Made by a program: the position numbers and the translations under genes. From Gemmatimonadota bacterium (lineage in GTDB: Bacteria > Gemmatimonadota > Gemmatimonadetes > JACCXV01 > JAHWKZ01): 16,121 nucleotides of DNA. Of this stretch, positions 1 through 6,820 are shown in pieces. The DNA is taken from positions 1 to 16,121 of the forward strand of contig DAOWHI010000277.1 in assembly GCA_030641505.1 (NCBI GenBank). The letters are read 5' to 3'. The notes under the pieces are model-generated. The model saw only the letters and a list, made by a program, of their open reading frames with translations. It had not been told where the DNA came from and searched no databases. How positions within the stretch are numbered: the stretch's first letter is position 1; each line of letters opens with the position of its first letter.

Positions 1-2
1 AC

Positions 3-269
3 GTCGGTCAGCTGGGGATGGGGCTACTGGCCAATTACAGGGGGAGGGGGATCGGGACGCGGCTCATGGAAGTGGCGCTGGCTCGAGCGTGGGAGATTGG
101 TCTCGAGCGAGTGGAGTTGGAAGTGTACCCGTCCAATGCAACCGCTATCCATCTGTACGAGAAGTTTGGTTTTCAGCTCGAGGGATCTCGGCGCAAAGCG
201 AAGAAGATGGATGGGGTGCACGAAGACATCCTCATCATGGGCTTACTTCGCGAAGAACAAGAGGTCTAG
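3..269 (+). CDS. GNAT-family N-acetyltransferase, 3' part
   Basis: The reading frame is open from the first bases of the window, so the N-terminus lies outside it; the Met at 18 is internal to the fold. The visible 89 residues hold the acetyl-CoA-binding motif A (R-G-R-G-I-G preceded by a short beta strand) and the following helix. Motif B follows, with N-A-T-A-I-H-L-Y-E-K-F-G-F, typical of RimI/RimJ-like acetyltransferases. These enzymes transfer acetyl from acetyl-CoA to an amine; the substrate cannot be told from this portion. The stop is 3 bases before the next small gene, whose Shine-Dalgarno lies in the tail of this one, so the two are probably cotranscribed. The family call is firm, the specificity unknown. 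Confidence 0.9.
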   Translation, partial: VGQLGMGLLANYRGRGIGTRLMEVALARAWEIGLERVELEVYPSNATAIHLYEKFGFQLEGSRRKAKKMDGVHEDILIMGLLREEQEV

Positions 270-272
270 CTG

Positions 273-434
273 GTGTCGAAGCTCCTGAAGATCACAGCTC
301 CCTTCCTCGCCTTGGCGATCGCCTTTGTCTCGCTAGGGATCCTATTAGATGACAGAATGCAATTGTACTTTGGATTGGTATGGCTCGTGATCGCTGCGGG
401 CGCGGCTCTGTGGAGGCAAACACGGGCGAGTTAG
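273..434 (+). CDS. small two-helix membrane protein
   Basis: A 53-residue frame starting with GTG at 273, with GAGG at 261-264 (8 bases upstream) as ribosome binding site, immediately after the acetyltransferase stop. The product has two hydrophobic stretches. The first is about residues 7-25 (I-T-A-P-F-L-A-L-A-I-A-F-V-S-L-G-I-L-L); the second is about residues 33-46 (F-G-L-V-W-L-V-I-A-A-G-A-A-L). A short acidic D-D-R turn separates them and a basic tail W-R-Q-T-R follows. This fits a helical hairpin in the inner membrane. I do not recognise a family. Its tight spacing to the acetyltransferase suggests one operon. It is too short for many gene callers, so the main doubt is whether it is translated. 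Confidence 0.6.
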   Translation: MSKLLKITAPFLALAIAFVSLGILLDDRMQLYFGLVWLVIAAGAALWRQTRAS

Positions 435-500
435 GAGGGTTTCGCGCACGGTTGAACGATTGATGCAATCCTCAGCCAAACACGCGTGGAAGGCGTACTA

Positions 501-920
501 TTGCGTATCTCTATTGTCTTGATCGCAGCTTTGATCGCGAGCGTCTTGAGTTGCCAATCGCAGGACAACTCCTCAGCGGAAGCCCAAGCCGTGGAGTCTG
601 CAGAAGCCTGGCTTGAACTCGTCGACCAGGGAGCATACGGCGCCAGCTGGAGTGAAGCGGCAGAGTACTTCCGCTTCGCCATAACGCAGGAGAATTGGGA
701 ACGTAGCGCCGCCGCCGTTCGGGACCCCCTAGGTGACGTGACATCTCGAGAGCTCGGCTCGGCAACTTTTGCCACGACGCTGCCGGGTGCACCAGACGGG
801 GAGTACGTGGTGCTTCTGTACAACACCGTGTTTGTCAACAAGAAGATCGCCGTCGAGACGGTGACCCCCATGCTCGACACCGACGGAGAGTGGCGCGTGT
901 CCGGGTACCATGTGAAGTAG
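501..920 (+). CDS. DUF4019-like putative lipoprotein
   Basis: The frame is open from GTG 486. I prefer TTG 501 because GGAAGG at 488-493 sits 7 bases before it, while nothing like a Shine-Dalgarno precedes 486. The product then starts M-R-I-S-I-V-L-I-A-A-L-I-A-S-V-L-S-C, a hydrophobic signal with a lipobox-like V-L-S-C, so it is probably a periplasmic or outer-membrane lipoprotein. The mature part (A-E-A-W-L-E-L-V-D-Q-G-A-Y, then S-W-S-E-A-A, an R-x-P-L-G segment and a final W-R-V-S-G-Y) matches my memory of the DUF4019 fold, a small alpha+beta domain of unknown function. It converges on the SixA-like gene. The family call is moderate, and no function can be named. Confidence 0.75.
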   Translation: MRISIVLIAALIASVLSCQSQDNSSAEAQAVESAEAWLELVDQGAYGASWSEAAEYFRFAITQENWERSAAAVRDPLGDVTSRELGSATFATTLPGAPDGEYVVLLYNTVFVNKKIAVETVTPMLDTDGEWRVSGYHVK

Positions 921-960
921 TGTGTTAGGTTGATAAGTAACAGGGTGACGCCAGTTCTGA

Positions 961-996
961 GGGGAGAGGCTCTTTTTCACGCGAGGGTTTCTCCCC
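961..996. terminator. possible bidirectional terminator between convergent genes
   Basis: A perfect 7-bp inverted repeat, GGGGAGA at 961-967 and TCTCCCC at 990-996, lies between two convergent stop codons. The 22-base loop contains a run of T (972-976) and a possible inner CTC/GAG pairing. The position suits shared transcription termination, but the loop is long and the T run is not at the 3' foot of the stem, so this is only plausible. Confidence 0.35.
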
Positions 997-999
997 GTT

Positions 1000-1470
1000 T
1001 CATTTGAGCGCCTCGATCTGACCAGGCGTCACCACCCAGCCTAGCGACCACCGGCCTTCCTCACGTATCAGACAAACGATGCCGGCGTTGCGGAAGCGGA
1101 CGATCCCCTTCGTGGGATCGCCGACGAGTAGCAGGCCGGCTAGACGGCTCAAGAAGGGAAGGTGGCCCACCAGCATTACAGATCCGCTCTCTTCGGCGAG
1201 ATTATCGGCCCAAGGAGCGACGTCATCGTTCGGGTCTAGGCCTGACACCGATACAACTCCTTGGCTTGGCACGATCTCGTGAGCAAGGATCTCAGCTGTC
1301 TGCTGGGCGCGCCGTTTGCCGCTGTGACGAGCCTCATCCACTTCGATGCCGGCCTTGGCCGCCCACGCCGCCATCCTTTCGACCACTTCCGTTCCGAATT
1401 GAGTCAGCGCCCGCTCCGGGTCCTCTGCTTCCGTCTTGGCTTCACCATGTTGAACCAAGTAGAGGTTCAC
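1000..1470 (-). CDS. sixA: SixA-like phosphohistidine phosphatase
   Basis: A 156-residue histidine phosphatase (phosphoglycerate-mutase-like superfamily), which would remove phosphate from phosphohistidine on phosphotransfer proteins. The N-terminal catalytic motif reads L-V-Q-H-G-E-A, so the nucleophile His8 is present but the usual Arg of R-H-G is Gln. As I remember the family, this substitution recurs in SixA-type proteins. Further on are L-T-Q-F-G, the S-G-K-R-R-A-Q-Q-T-A-E segment carrying a conserved Arg, and V-G-H-L-P-F-L with the second catalytic His. Length fits SixA (about 150-160). It is cytoplasmic with no signal peptide. It stands alone on the minus strand, divergent from the M28 gene, and its protein partner is not visible here. 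Confidence 0.88.
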   Translation of the reverse strand: MNLYLVQHGEAKTEAEDPERALTQFGTEVVERMAAWAAKAGIEVDEARHSGKRRAQQTAEILAHEIVPSQGVVSVSGLDPNDDVAPWADNLAEESGSVMLVGHLPFLSRLAGLLLVGDPTKGIVRFRNAGIVCLIREEGRWSLGWVVTPGQIEALK

Positions 1471-1685
1471 GGTTCAAACACCTCCTAGCGCTCCATCGCT
1501 CAGATCATGAAGCCGAAAACTACAGTCACAGCCGGGCGAACACATTGCGGGGAAGGTGTCTGTAGGCACAACCCCTACAAGGAGTGCCCTCGAAGGATTC
1601 TGCCATTCAACCTCGGGCGTTCTACCGCGTGTTTTCAGATCAAGTTCGTTTGGCCACGACACCGGCAATCCAAAGAGGGATCAAG

Positions 1686-2639
1686 ATGCGATTCTCGCAG
1701 AGGTCAAAAAACGCTGTCCTAGTTCTCGTCACGCTGTTTTGCGGTACCGGTTGTGGCGACAGCCCCGTGGGCGGCAGTGAAGACGACACCGATCTTGTTC
1801 AAGAGGTAATCAATCAGACCAACCTTGACTCGTTATCTCAAGTCGTAAGGGAGCTGAGCGGTGATCTGCCTGTCCTTATCAACGGCAGGGCTGAGGTTAT
1901 AAGGTCGCGGCACAAAGACTATCCGGGCAATGATCTCGCCGCGAACTACATCAATGCGAAGTTGACAAGTTACGGGTTGATTGTCGTCGATCAGTGGATC
2001 AGTGGAACAGCTCGAAACGTTTACGCGCTCCAAACCGGAACTAGGTATCCGGATCGCAAGTACATTTTCGGCGCACACTACGATTCGATGCCTGATAGCA
2101 CGACCTCGCCAGGTGGGGACGACAATGCGAGTGGAACGGCAGCGGTCCTGGAGGCGGCACGAGTTCTTTCGAGGTACACGCCTGAATACACTGTCATGTA
2201 CGCACTCTGGGATGAAGAAGAGCAAGGGGTCATTGGCAGTGGCTACTATGCAAGCAACGCTGATCGGGCAGGTGAGGATATTGAAGGCGTAATCAACGTC
2301 GATATGATCGGCTGGGACAGCGACAACAATGGAGAGTTCTTCATTAATGTCAGGGATATATCAAGCTCCGCTCTTCTTTCTGATGCAATGGTCGACATCA
2401 ATGCGCGATACGGAATCGAGCTCTCGCCACGGATCGTGAATCCAGGTTATGGATCCGATAATCTGCCGTTTTGGTTCTTCGGCTACGGTGCTATTGGAGT
2501 TGAGGAGCTTTACGGAGAGGACTGGAACGATTACTACCATGACGCAGGGGATCGGCTGAGTCAGTTCAACCTTCAGTACTTCCACAACTGTGCGAGGCTG
2601 TTGTCGGGAACTTTGGCATCGCTGGCAAGGCTACAGTGA
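1686..2639 (+). CDS. M28-family zinc aminopeptidase lipoprotein
   Basis: The frame is open from 1584, but ATG 1686 is the better start: GAGGG at 1675-1679 is 6 bases upstream and the protein then begins with a signal peptide (M-R-F-S-Q-R-S-K-N then a hydrophobic core). C23 in G-T-G-C-G-D-S is a probable lipidation site, although Gly at -3 is not ideal. All expected M28 metal ligands are seen in order: His and Asp of G-A-H-Y-D-S, the bridging Asp of G-G-D-D-N-A-S-G-T, the E-E pair of D-E-E-E-Q-G, Asp of N-V-D-M-I-G-W-D, and His of Y-Y-H-D-A-G-D. It should be a secreted or surface-anchored di-zinc aminopeptidase of 317 residues. The exact substrate is unknown. The gene is single, divergent from sixA and convergent with the cupin, whose stop begins on the next base. 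Confidence 0.9.
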   Translation: MRFSQRSKNAVLVLVTLFCGTGCGDSPVGGSEDDTDLVQEVINQTNLDSLSQVVRELSGDLPVLINGRAEVIRSRHKDYPGNDLAANYINAKLTSYGLIVVDQWISGTARNVYALQTGTRYPDRKYIFGAHYDSMPDSTTSPGGDDNASGTAAVLEAARVLSRYTPEYTVMYALWDEEEQGVIGSGYYASNADRAGEDIEGVINVDMIGWDSDNNGEFFINVRDISSSALLSDAMVDINARYGIELSPRIVNPGYGSDNLPFWFFGYGAIGVEELYGEDWNDYYHDAGDRLSQFNLQYFHNCARLLSGTLASLARLQ

Positions 2640-3005
2640 CTATTCTTCTGAGAATAGGACCGGCGGGTTGGTCATGTCGCCGTGGATGACGGAGAGAAAC
2701 CTCGTTGGGGTATCTCCTGGATTCTTGTTGTTGAACCACGTGCCGGCGTCTTCCAGTAGCGCGTCGCCTGCGTGGTGCACTGTTTGGGTTCCGTCGTCTT
2801 GCTCGACTACGAGGGTCCCTTCCATTACATACATGAAAGCCGGTGCGGGATGTTTGTGACGGCCCACCTCACCACCGGGAGCAATCTCCACGAAGTGTGA
2901 CACGATCTCTGGCGAGTCGGTCTGCAAGTATCGGAAGTCGTTTCCGCTTAGTGTCGTATGGTGTGCCGAAATCCTGGTGACTTTGAAGTCAGAGTTTTCT
3001 GTCAT
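2640..3005 (-). CDS. small cupin-domain protein
   Basis: A single-domain cupin of 121 residues. The start at 3005 follows an AGAGAGG ribosome binding site on the minus strand; a longer open frame runs upstream but overlaps DoxX in another frame. Cupin motif 1 reads G-G-E-V-G-R-H-K-H-P-A-P-A-F-M-Y-V-M-E-G. H50 and H52 are present, but the usual Glu is absent. In motif 2 (G-D-A-L-L-E-D-A-G-T-W-F-N-N-K-N-P-G-D) the usual His is replaced by a hydrophobic residue. With only two of four metal ligands, the protein may bind a ligand rather than catalyse an oxidation. It lies 29 bases downstream of doxX on the same strand, so the two are likely one transcript. Confidence 0.85.
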   Translation of the reverse strand: MTENSDFKVTRISAHHTTLSGNDFRYLQTDSPEIVSHFVEIAPGGEVGRHKHPAPAFMYVMEGTLVVEQDDGTQTVHHAGDALLEDAGTWFNNKNPGDTPTRFLSVIHGDMTNPPVLFSEE

Positions 3006-3034
3006 CTGAACCTCTCTATTCCGACATTCATCGC

Positions 3035-3487
3035 CTAGCCGGTGAGCGCTTCTGCCGCGTGTTGCCCGCCAAACCGGGTCCCCAGCGCGCCCGTTCCCGA
3101 TCCGCTCAACGCGAGACAGATCAATCCCCCGATGAGTACCAGGTGGTACTCGAAGCCGTAAGCCAGCGGCACGTTCGGAACGGCGACGATGAAGAAGCCC
3201 TGCCGCACGTGGAAGAGGGCGACCGCGACGATCATCTCGAGTGTAAGAAGCGCTGCGGCCGGGCGGGTGAAAACACCCAGCACGAGTGCCAGGCCACCGA
3301 GCACCTCGACGATCGCTGTCAGCCAGAGGAGTGGTTCGGGCATTGACCAACCGGCCATGAGCAGCATCTCCCGGATAAAGGAGACCTCACCGCCAAAGAT
3401 CTTCATCCAGCCATGCAGAAAGAAGATCAACCCCAAACAGACACGCAGGATTAGAAGCCCCAGCCCAGGCTTTTTCCACCAGTCCAC
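3035..3487 (-). CDS. DoxX-family inner-membrane protein
   Basis: A four-helix integral membrane protein of the DoxX/DoxD family. The frame extends upstream to 3556, but GTG 3487 has an AGGGGG-type ribosome binding site about 6 bases before it and yields a family-like beginning (D-W-W-K-K-P-G-L-G-L-L-I-L-R-V-C-L-G). Family signs are L-R-V-x-L-G-L-I-F-F-L-H-G-W-M-K-I-F in helix 1, W-L-T-A-I-V-E-V-L-G-G-L-A-L-V-L-G in helix 2 and F-T-R-P-A-A-A-L-L-T-L-E-M-I in helix 3. About 150 residues is normal. DoxX proteins have been linked to quinone or thiol redox processes, but no reaction can be assigned here. It is probably cotranscribed with the cupin gene downstream. Confidence 0.88.
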   Translation of the reverse strand: MDWWKKPGLGLLILRVCLGLIFFLHGWMKIFGGEVSFIREMLLMAGWSMPEPLLWLTAIVEVLGGLALVLGVFTRPAAALLTLEMIVAVALFHVRQGFFIVAVPNVPLAYGFEYHLVLIGGLICLALSGSGTGALGTRFGGQHAAEALTG

Positions 3488-3672
3488 GGTCCACCCCCTG
3501 TTGATCGATTTGTGAGAACCCAATCCCATCATGAAGCAGCGTTGAGACATTGTCAACTTGTAGCGCCTTTATGTGTACGCGCGCATCTCACCAACAAGAT
3601 CGCCTCCGCTCTCATTCCTAACGTGCAGCAAACAAAAGAGTTATACGTATGCTCAACAGGAGCTTCGTGGTC

Positions 3673-3750
3673 GAATCCCCTACGTCCCAGCAGTAAACCC
3701 CTACGTCTGCACGCTAAACCCCTACGCTTATCACCGGGTACAGCCCTACA
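3673..3750. repeat. four phased CCCCTACG-type direct repeats (candidate operator array)
   Basis: Within the 348-base gap between the divergent doxX and porin starts, CCCCTACG occurs exactly at 3677, 3698 and 3719. A weaker copy, GCCCTACA, begins at 3743. The first three are spaced 21 bases apart and the last 24. Flanks are partly conserved: TAAA precedes copies 2 and 3, and GTC or ATC follows copies 1, 2 and 4. A 21-bp period is two helical turns, so bound proteins would line up on one DNA face. This looks like a cooperative binding array for a regulator of the porin-cytochrome operon, although which of the two divergent genes it controls cannot be seen. I see no other convincing element in this gap and no clear -35/-10 pair. 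Confidence 0.6.
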
Positions 3751-3835
3751 TCTTTCGCAGTGAATGGGCCATAGGGTGTGGGAAAAGGACGAACCTATGG
3801 TGGGGGAAAACCGGTCAACAGGAAGGACACAGGTG

Positions 3836-4888
3836 ATGAGTAGAACTTTGTTCGTGCGATGTGTCCTCATCGTGGCGGGAGGCATGGCTCTTGTGATGGC
3901 CCCTAGCAACGTTCACGCTCAGATGCTCAAATTCAGCGGGTACGCTGATCTGGAGTGGACGTTACAGGAGACAAACGACCCCGAGGATGAGTGGCACAAT
4001 CTCTTTGACAACCACCACTTCAACCTGATCGGTCTCGCGTGGGTGACCGATGATCTGTCGGGCGCGATAGAGGTCGAGTACGAACACGCGGGGGAAGAGA
4101 TCAAGCTCGAGTACGGTTACATCTCATACGTCGGGATTCCGTACCTGCGGTTGGTGGGCGGGAAGTTCATCATCCCGTTCAACCGCTGGAACAAGGACAT
4201 TCACCCGACGTTTATCAGCAAGATGCCCGGTCGGCCGCCCGTGTACGGCAACGTGTTCCCGTCGACGTACTCCGACGTCGGGATCTGGGCTTCGGGGGGT
4301 GCCCCGGTGGGTCAGAACGGCAACCGGGTCACGTATGACCTGTACGTCGTGAATGGGCTCAAGGGTGACCCGGATGAGAGCAGCTTCCGTGGTTTGCGGG
4401 ACAACGACCGGGAGAAGCCCGATCGCGACGACAACAAGGCGGTCGGTGGTCGGTTGGGCTTTGAGCTTGCAAACGCGAGTTTTGGTGTGTCGGGGTATAC
4501 CGGCGACTATGCCAAGACCGAGGATACTGGAGTTGGTCTGGGCATCAGCTTTGTCGGTGTCGACGCCGATTACCATTGGCAGGGTCTCGAGCTCCGCGGT
4601 GAGTTCGTGTCCGCGAGTCAGGACTTAACGTCTGGAGAGAACAACGATCGGTCAGGGTACTACCTCCAGGCAGCGTACCTCACCGAAGTCGACTTCGAGC
4701 CAGTGGTTCGATTCACGGCGGTCGATTTCGAGGGGCAAGAGGACGACGCTCAAGAGTTGGGCATCGGCTTCAACTACTACCTATCGGCTTCAGGAACTGT
4801 GCGCGTCGCATACCTCTTCGGGCTCGAGGATAGCGAGTTCGAGACGGACAACGACAAGCTGATGACACAGTTCGTAGTCGTATTCTGA
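3836..4888 (+). CDS. outer-membrane porin, phosphate-selective porin (OprO/P)-like
   Basis: ATG 3836 is chosen over the longer open frame from 3764 because GGAAGGA at 3821-3827 is 8 bases upstream and the protein then starts with a clean signal peptide, cleaved after N-V-H-A (residue 28). The mature protein begins Q-M-L-K-F-S-G-Y-A-D-L-E-W. It shows alternating hydrophobic/polar beta-strand segments throughout, the G-G-K-F-I-I-P-F-N-R-W stretch typical of OprO/P-like porins, and a C-terminal strand ending V-V-V-F, the terminal Phe recognised by barrel assembly. At 350 residues it could form a 16-strand or slightly smaller barrel. The solute is unknown; phosphate is only the family name. The diheme cytochrome c gene follows after 13 bases, so they form an operon. 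Confidence 0.82.
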   Translation: MSRTLFVRCVLIVAGGMALVMAPSNVHAQMLKFSGYADLEWTLQETNDPEDEWHNLFDNHHFNLIGLAWVTDDLSGAIEVEYEHAGEEIKLEYGYISYVGIPYLRLVGGKFIIPFNRWNKDIHPTFISKMPGRPPVYGNVFPSTYSDVGIWASGGAPVGQNGNRVTYDLYVVNGLKGDPDESSFRGLRDNDREKPDRDDNKAVGGRLGFELANASFGVSGYTGDYAKTEDTGVGLGISFVGVDADYHWQGLELRGEFVSASQDLTSGENNDRSGYYLQAAYLTEVDFEPVVRFTAVDFEGQEDDAQELGIGFNYYLSASGTVRVAYLFGLEDSEFETDNDKLMTQFVVVF

Positions 4889-4901
4889 GGAGGACCGAAC
4901 G

Positions 4902-5546
4902 ATGACCAGTCAGACAAAGAAAACTGCGATTCTGATCGGGTTCGTCGGCTTGGCGGTCCTTCTGATGGTCCGTCCCGCCTTGGCGCAAGAGTCGGGTGCG
5001 GAGATCTGGGGCCGAACCTGCAACAAGTGCCACCGAGCCCAACCGGTAAACAAGTACCATGCAGACGAGTGGCGTGCGATCATGCGTCACATGGCGCTGA
5101 ACGCGCGTCTCACACCGGCGGAAGAAGAAGCGGTGACGGAGTTTCTCATGAGCGTCGCGCGGCCGGTGGTTGACGCATCTACTGATCGGTCCGCGACTGT
5201 GGCGCTTTCCGCGCCCAATCGGTTACCGGAGCTCGTTTCGGCTGACCCGGACATGGCGAGCTACGTTATCCACCGCGACTCATTGATCGGGGCGGAGACA
5301 TACAAGCGGCAATGTGTGGTCTGCCACGGTGCGGAAGGGGAAGGCGACGGTCCAGCAGCGGCAGCACTGAAGCCACGCCCTACCGATTTGACCGAGTCAG
5401 AACTGGTGGGCGAAATGTCGGACGCCGAGCTACTCGAGTTCTTGGCCAAGGGAAAGGGTGCGATGCCGGGGTTTGCGAAGATCCTTTCCGAGCAGGAGTT
5501 GAAGGCTGTTGTCGGGGTTATGCGCCATTTGAATGCCGTGGAATAA
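4902..5546 (+). CDS. periplasmic diheme cytochrome c
   Basis: This 214-residue protein carries an N-terminal signal peptide cleaved after R-P-A-L-A (residue 28) and two c-type heme sites: C-N-K-C-H (40-44) and C-V-V-C-H (138-142). The second domain has the usual G-A-M-P-G-F with M188 as likely distal ligand. The first is followed by I-M-R-H-M-A-L-N, where M61 or M64 may ligate the heme. Each half is a small class I cytochrome c-like unit, joined by a linker around residues 88-125. It should carry electrons in the periplasm. The ribosome binding site AGGAGGA lies just after the porin stop, showing tight coupling with the porin. The electron donor and acceptor are not encoded nearby. Confidence 0.92.
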   Translation: MTSQTKKTAILIGFVGLAVLLMVRPALAQESGAEIWGRTCNKCHRAQPVNKYHADEWRAIMRHMALNARLTPAEEEAVTEFLMSVARPVVDASTDRSATVALSAPNRLPELVSADPDMASYVIHRDSLIGAETYKRQCVVCHGAEGEGDGPAAAALKPRPTDLTESELVGEMSDAELLEFLAKGKGAMPGFAKILSEQELKAVVGVMRHLNAVE

Positions 5547-5593
5547 GGCACGCGGACAGCAGCGGTCAGCGCTAGTCAGCTCAGGTCCACCAT

Positions 5594-5627
5594 AAGGAAG
5601 CCCCGTCACGGCGGGGCTTCCTTTATA
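5594..5627 (+). terminator. rho-independent terminator after the cytochrome gene
   Basis: A perfect 12-bp stem, AAGGAAGCCCCG at 5594-5605 and CGGGGCTTCCTT at 5612-5623, with a six-base loop, followed by TTATAT. It begins 47 bases after the cytochrome stop and closes the porin-cytochrome operon. The left arm begins with A residues, so it may also work weakly in reverse. Confidence 0.88.
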
Positions 5628-5725
5628 TCGAGAGACCAGCGTAGATCGTGCGGGGCGCTGATCCTCAGGCACGGCTAAACGAGGTCGCTGCCTGGCGAGT
5701 TTGCTCGTCAAGCGGGAGGCTGACG

Positions 5726-6769
5726 ATGCCTGCGAAGCGTTTTCTTCTTACTGCACTGATCGTTCTCTTGGCCGCGACCTCGTGCGACCAAGACGATGCC
5801 CCGCTGGGGCCTGACAGCTTCGATCCCAATGCCGCGGCAGCAGCGGCGGCCACAATCACACCCGACGACATGTACCAGCTGATCGAACACTTGGCGAGCG
5901 ATCAGATGGCCGGCCGCGACACTCCCAGTCCAGGCCTCGAGGCGGCGACTCAGTACGTGGCTGGCAAGTTCGCTGAGCTTGGTCTCCTTCCGGGAGCGAC
6001 CTCATTCATCCAACGGTACCCGATCGATGTGGAAGTTCTTGACGCCGAAACCGGGCAGACCGCCATCGTCAGCGCGGGTGCACCCAACGTCGTGGCGATC
6101 CTCCCGGGAAGTCATCCGGTGCTTCGCGACACGTACGTCATCTTCAGCGCGCACATCGACCACCTCGGTGTGGGAACCGCCGATGCCACCGGGGACTCCA
6201 TCTACAACGGAGCCGACGACGACGCCTCCGGAACGGCCGCCCTGATCGAAGTTGCTGAGGCCTTCGCGTCGCTAGAAACCGCGCCCTCTCGCTCGCTCAT
6301 ATTCCTGGCCGTTAGCGGAGAGGAGAAGGGGCTGCTCGGTTCCCGCCACTACGCCGATCACCCGACTGTACCCATCGAGTTAATCGTGGCCGATGTCAAC
6401 GCCGATATGATCAGCCGAAACTCCCCCGACAGTATCGCCGTGATCGGGCAGGAGTACTCTTCCCTGGGTTCACTCATCCGCAGTGTGGCCGCCAATCATC
6501 CCGAAGTGCGGCTAGTCGTGACCGGGGATCTCTGGCCGGAGGAGAGGCTCTTCTTTCGAAGCGATCACTTCAACTTCGTCCGCAATGGGATCCCAGCGCT
6601 GTGGTTTTTTGCCGGAACCCACGGGGACTATCACGAGCTGTCAGACGAAGTCGACACGATCGACGCCGACAAGGCGGCCAGAGTAGCCCGGCTGATCTTC
6701 TTCACCATCTACTCGATCGCGAACACCGCCGATGCTCCCGTCTGGACCGACACGGACTTTGAGCTATAA
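5726..6769 (+). CDS. M28-family zinc aminopeptidase lipoprotein (second)
   Basis: The start is placed at ATG 5726 because GGGAGG at 5714-5719 is 6 bases upstream and the signal peptide follows directly; the frame is open from 5648. The N-terminus M-P-A-K-R-F-L-L-T-A-L-I-V-L-L-A-A-T-S-C carries a lipobox ending at C20. M28 ligands are all present: His/Asp in S-A-H-I-D-H, Asp in G-A-D-D-D-A-S-G-T, E-E in S-G-E-E-K-G-L-L-G-S, Asp in N-A-D-M-I-S and His in D-Y-H-E-L-S-D. At 347 residues it resembles secreted aminopeptidases that lack a protease-associated insert. A poly-Ala stretch at about residues 38-45 forms a linker after the lipid anchor. It is only distantly similar to the M28 protein at 1686. 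The SnoaL-like gene follows 51 bases downstream and may share the transcript. Confidence 0.9.
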   Translation: MPAKRFLLTALIVLLAATSCDQDDAPLGPDSFDPNAAAAAAATITPDDMYQLIEHLASDQMAGRDTPSPGLEAATQYVAGKFAELGLLPGATSFIQRYPIDVEVLDAETGQTAIVSAGAPNVVAILPGSHPVLRDTYVIFSAHIDHLGVGTADATGDSIYNGADDDASGTAALIEVAEAFASLETAPSRSLIFLAVSGEEKGLLGSRHYADHPTVPIELIVADVNADMISRNSPDSIAVIGQEYSSLGSLIRSVAANHPEVRLVVTGDLWPEERLFFRSDHFNFVRNGIPALWFFAGTHGDYHELSDEVDTIDADKAARVARLIFFTIYSIANTADAPVWTDTDFEL

Positions 6770-6820
6770 TGATTGAGTAGCCTAGAACGACTCAGATCAA
6801 TCACACCTAGGGGGGATTCC

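Noticed and set aside
1000..1470. SixA-like protein as an inactive variant because R-H-G is Q-H-G
   Set aside because: The nucleophilic His, the second Arg and the C-terminal His are all present. Gln at this position seems recurrent in the SixA group as I remember it, so loss of activity is not supported.
3673..3750. CRISPR array
   Set aside because: The repeated core is 8 bases with about 13 bases between copies. CRISPR repeats and spacers are each about 25-40 bases, and no cas gene is present.
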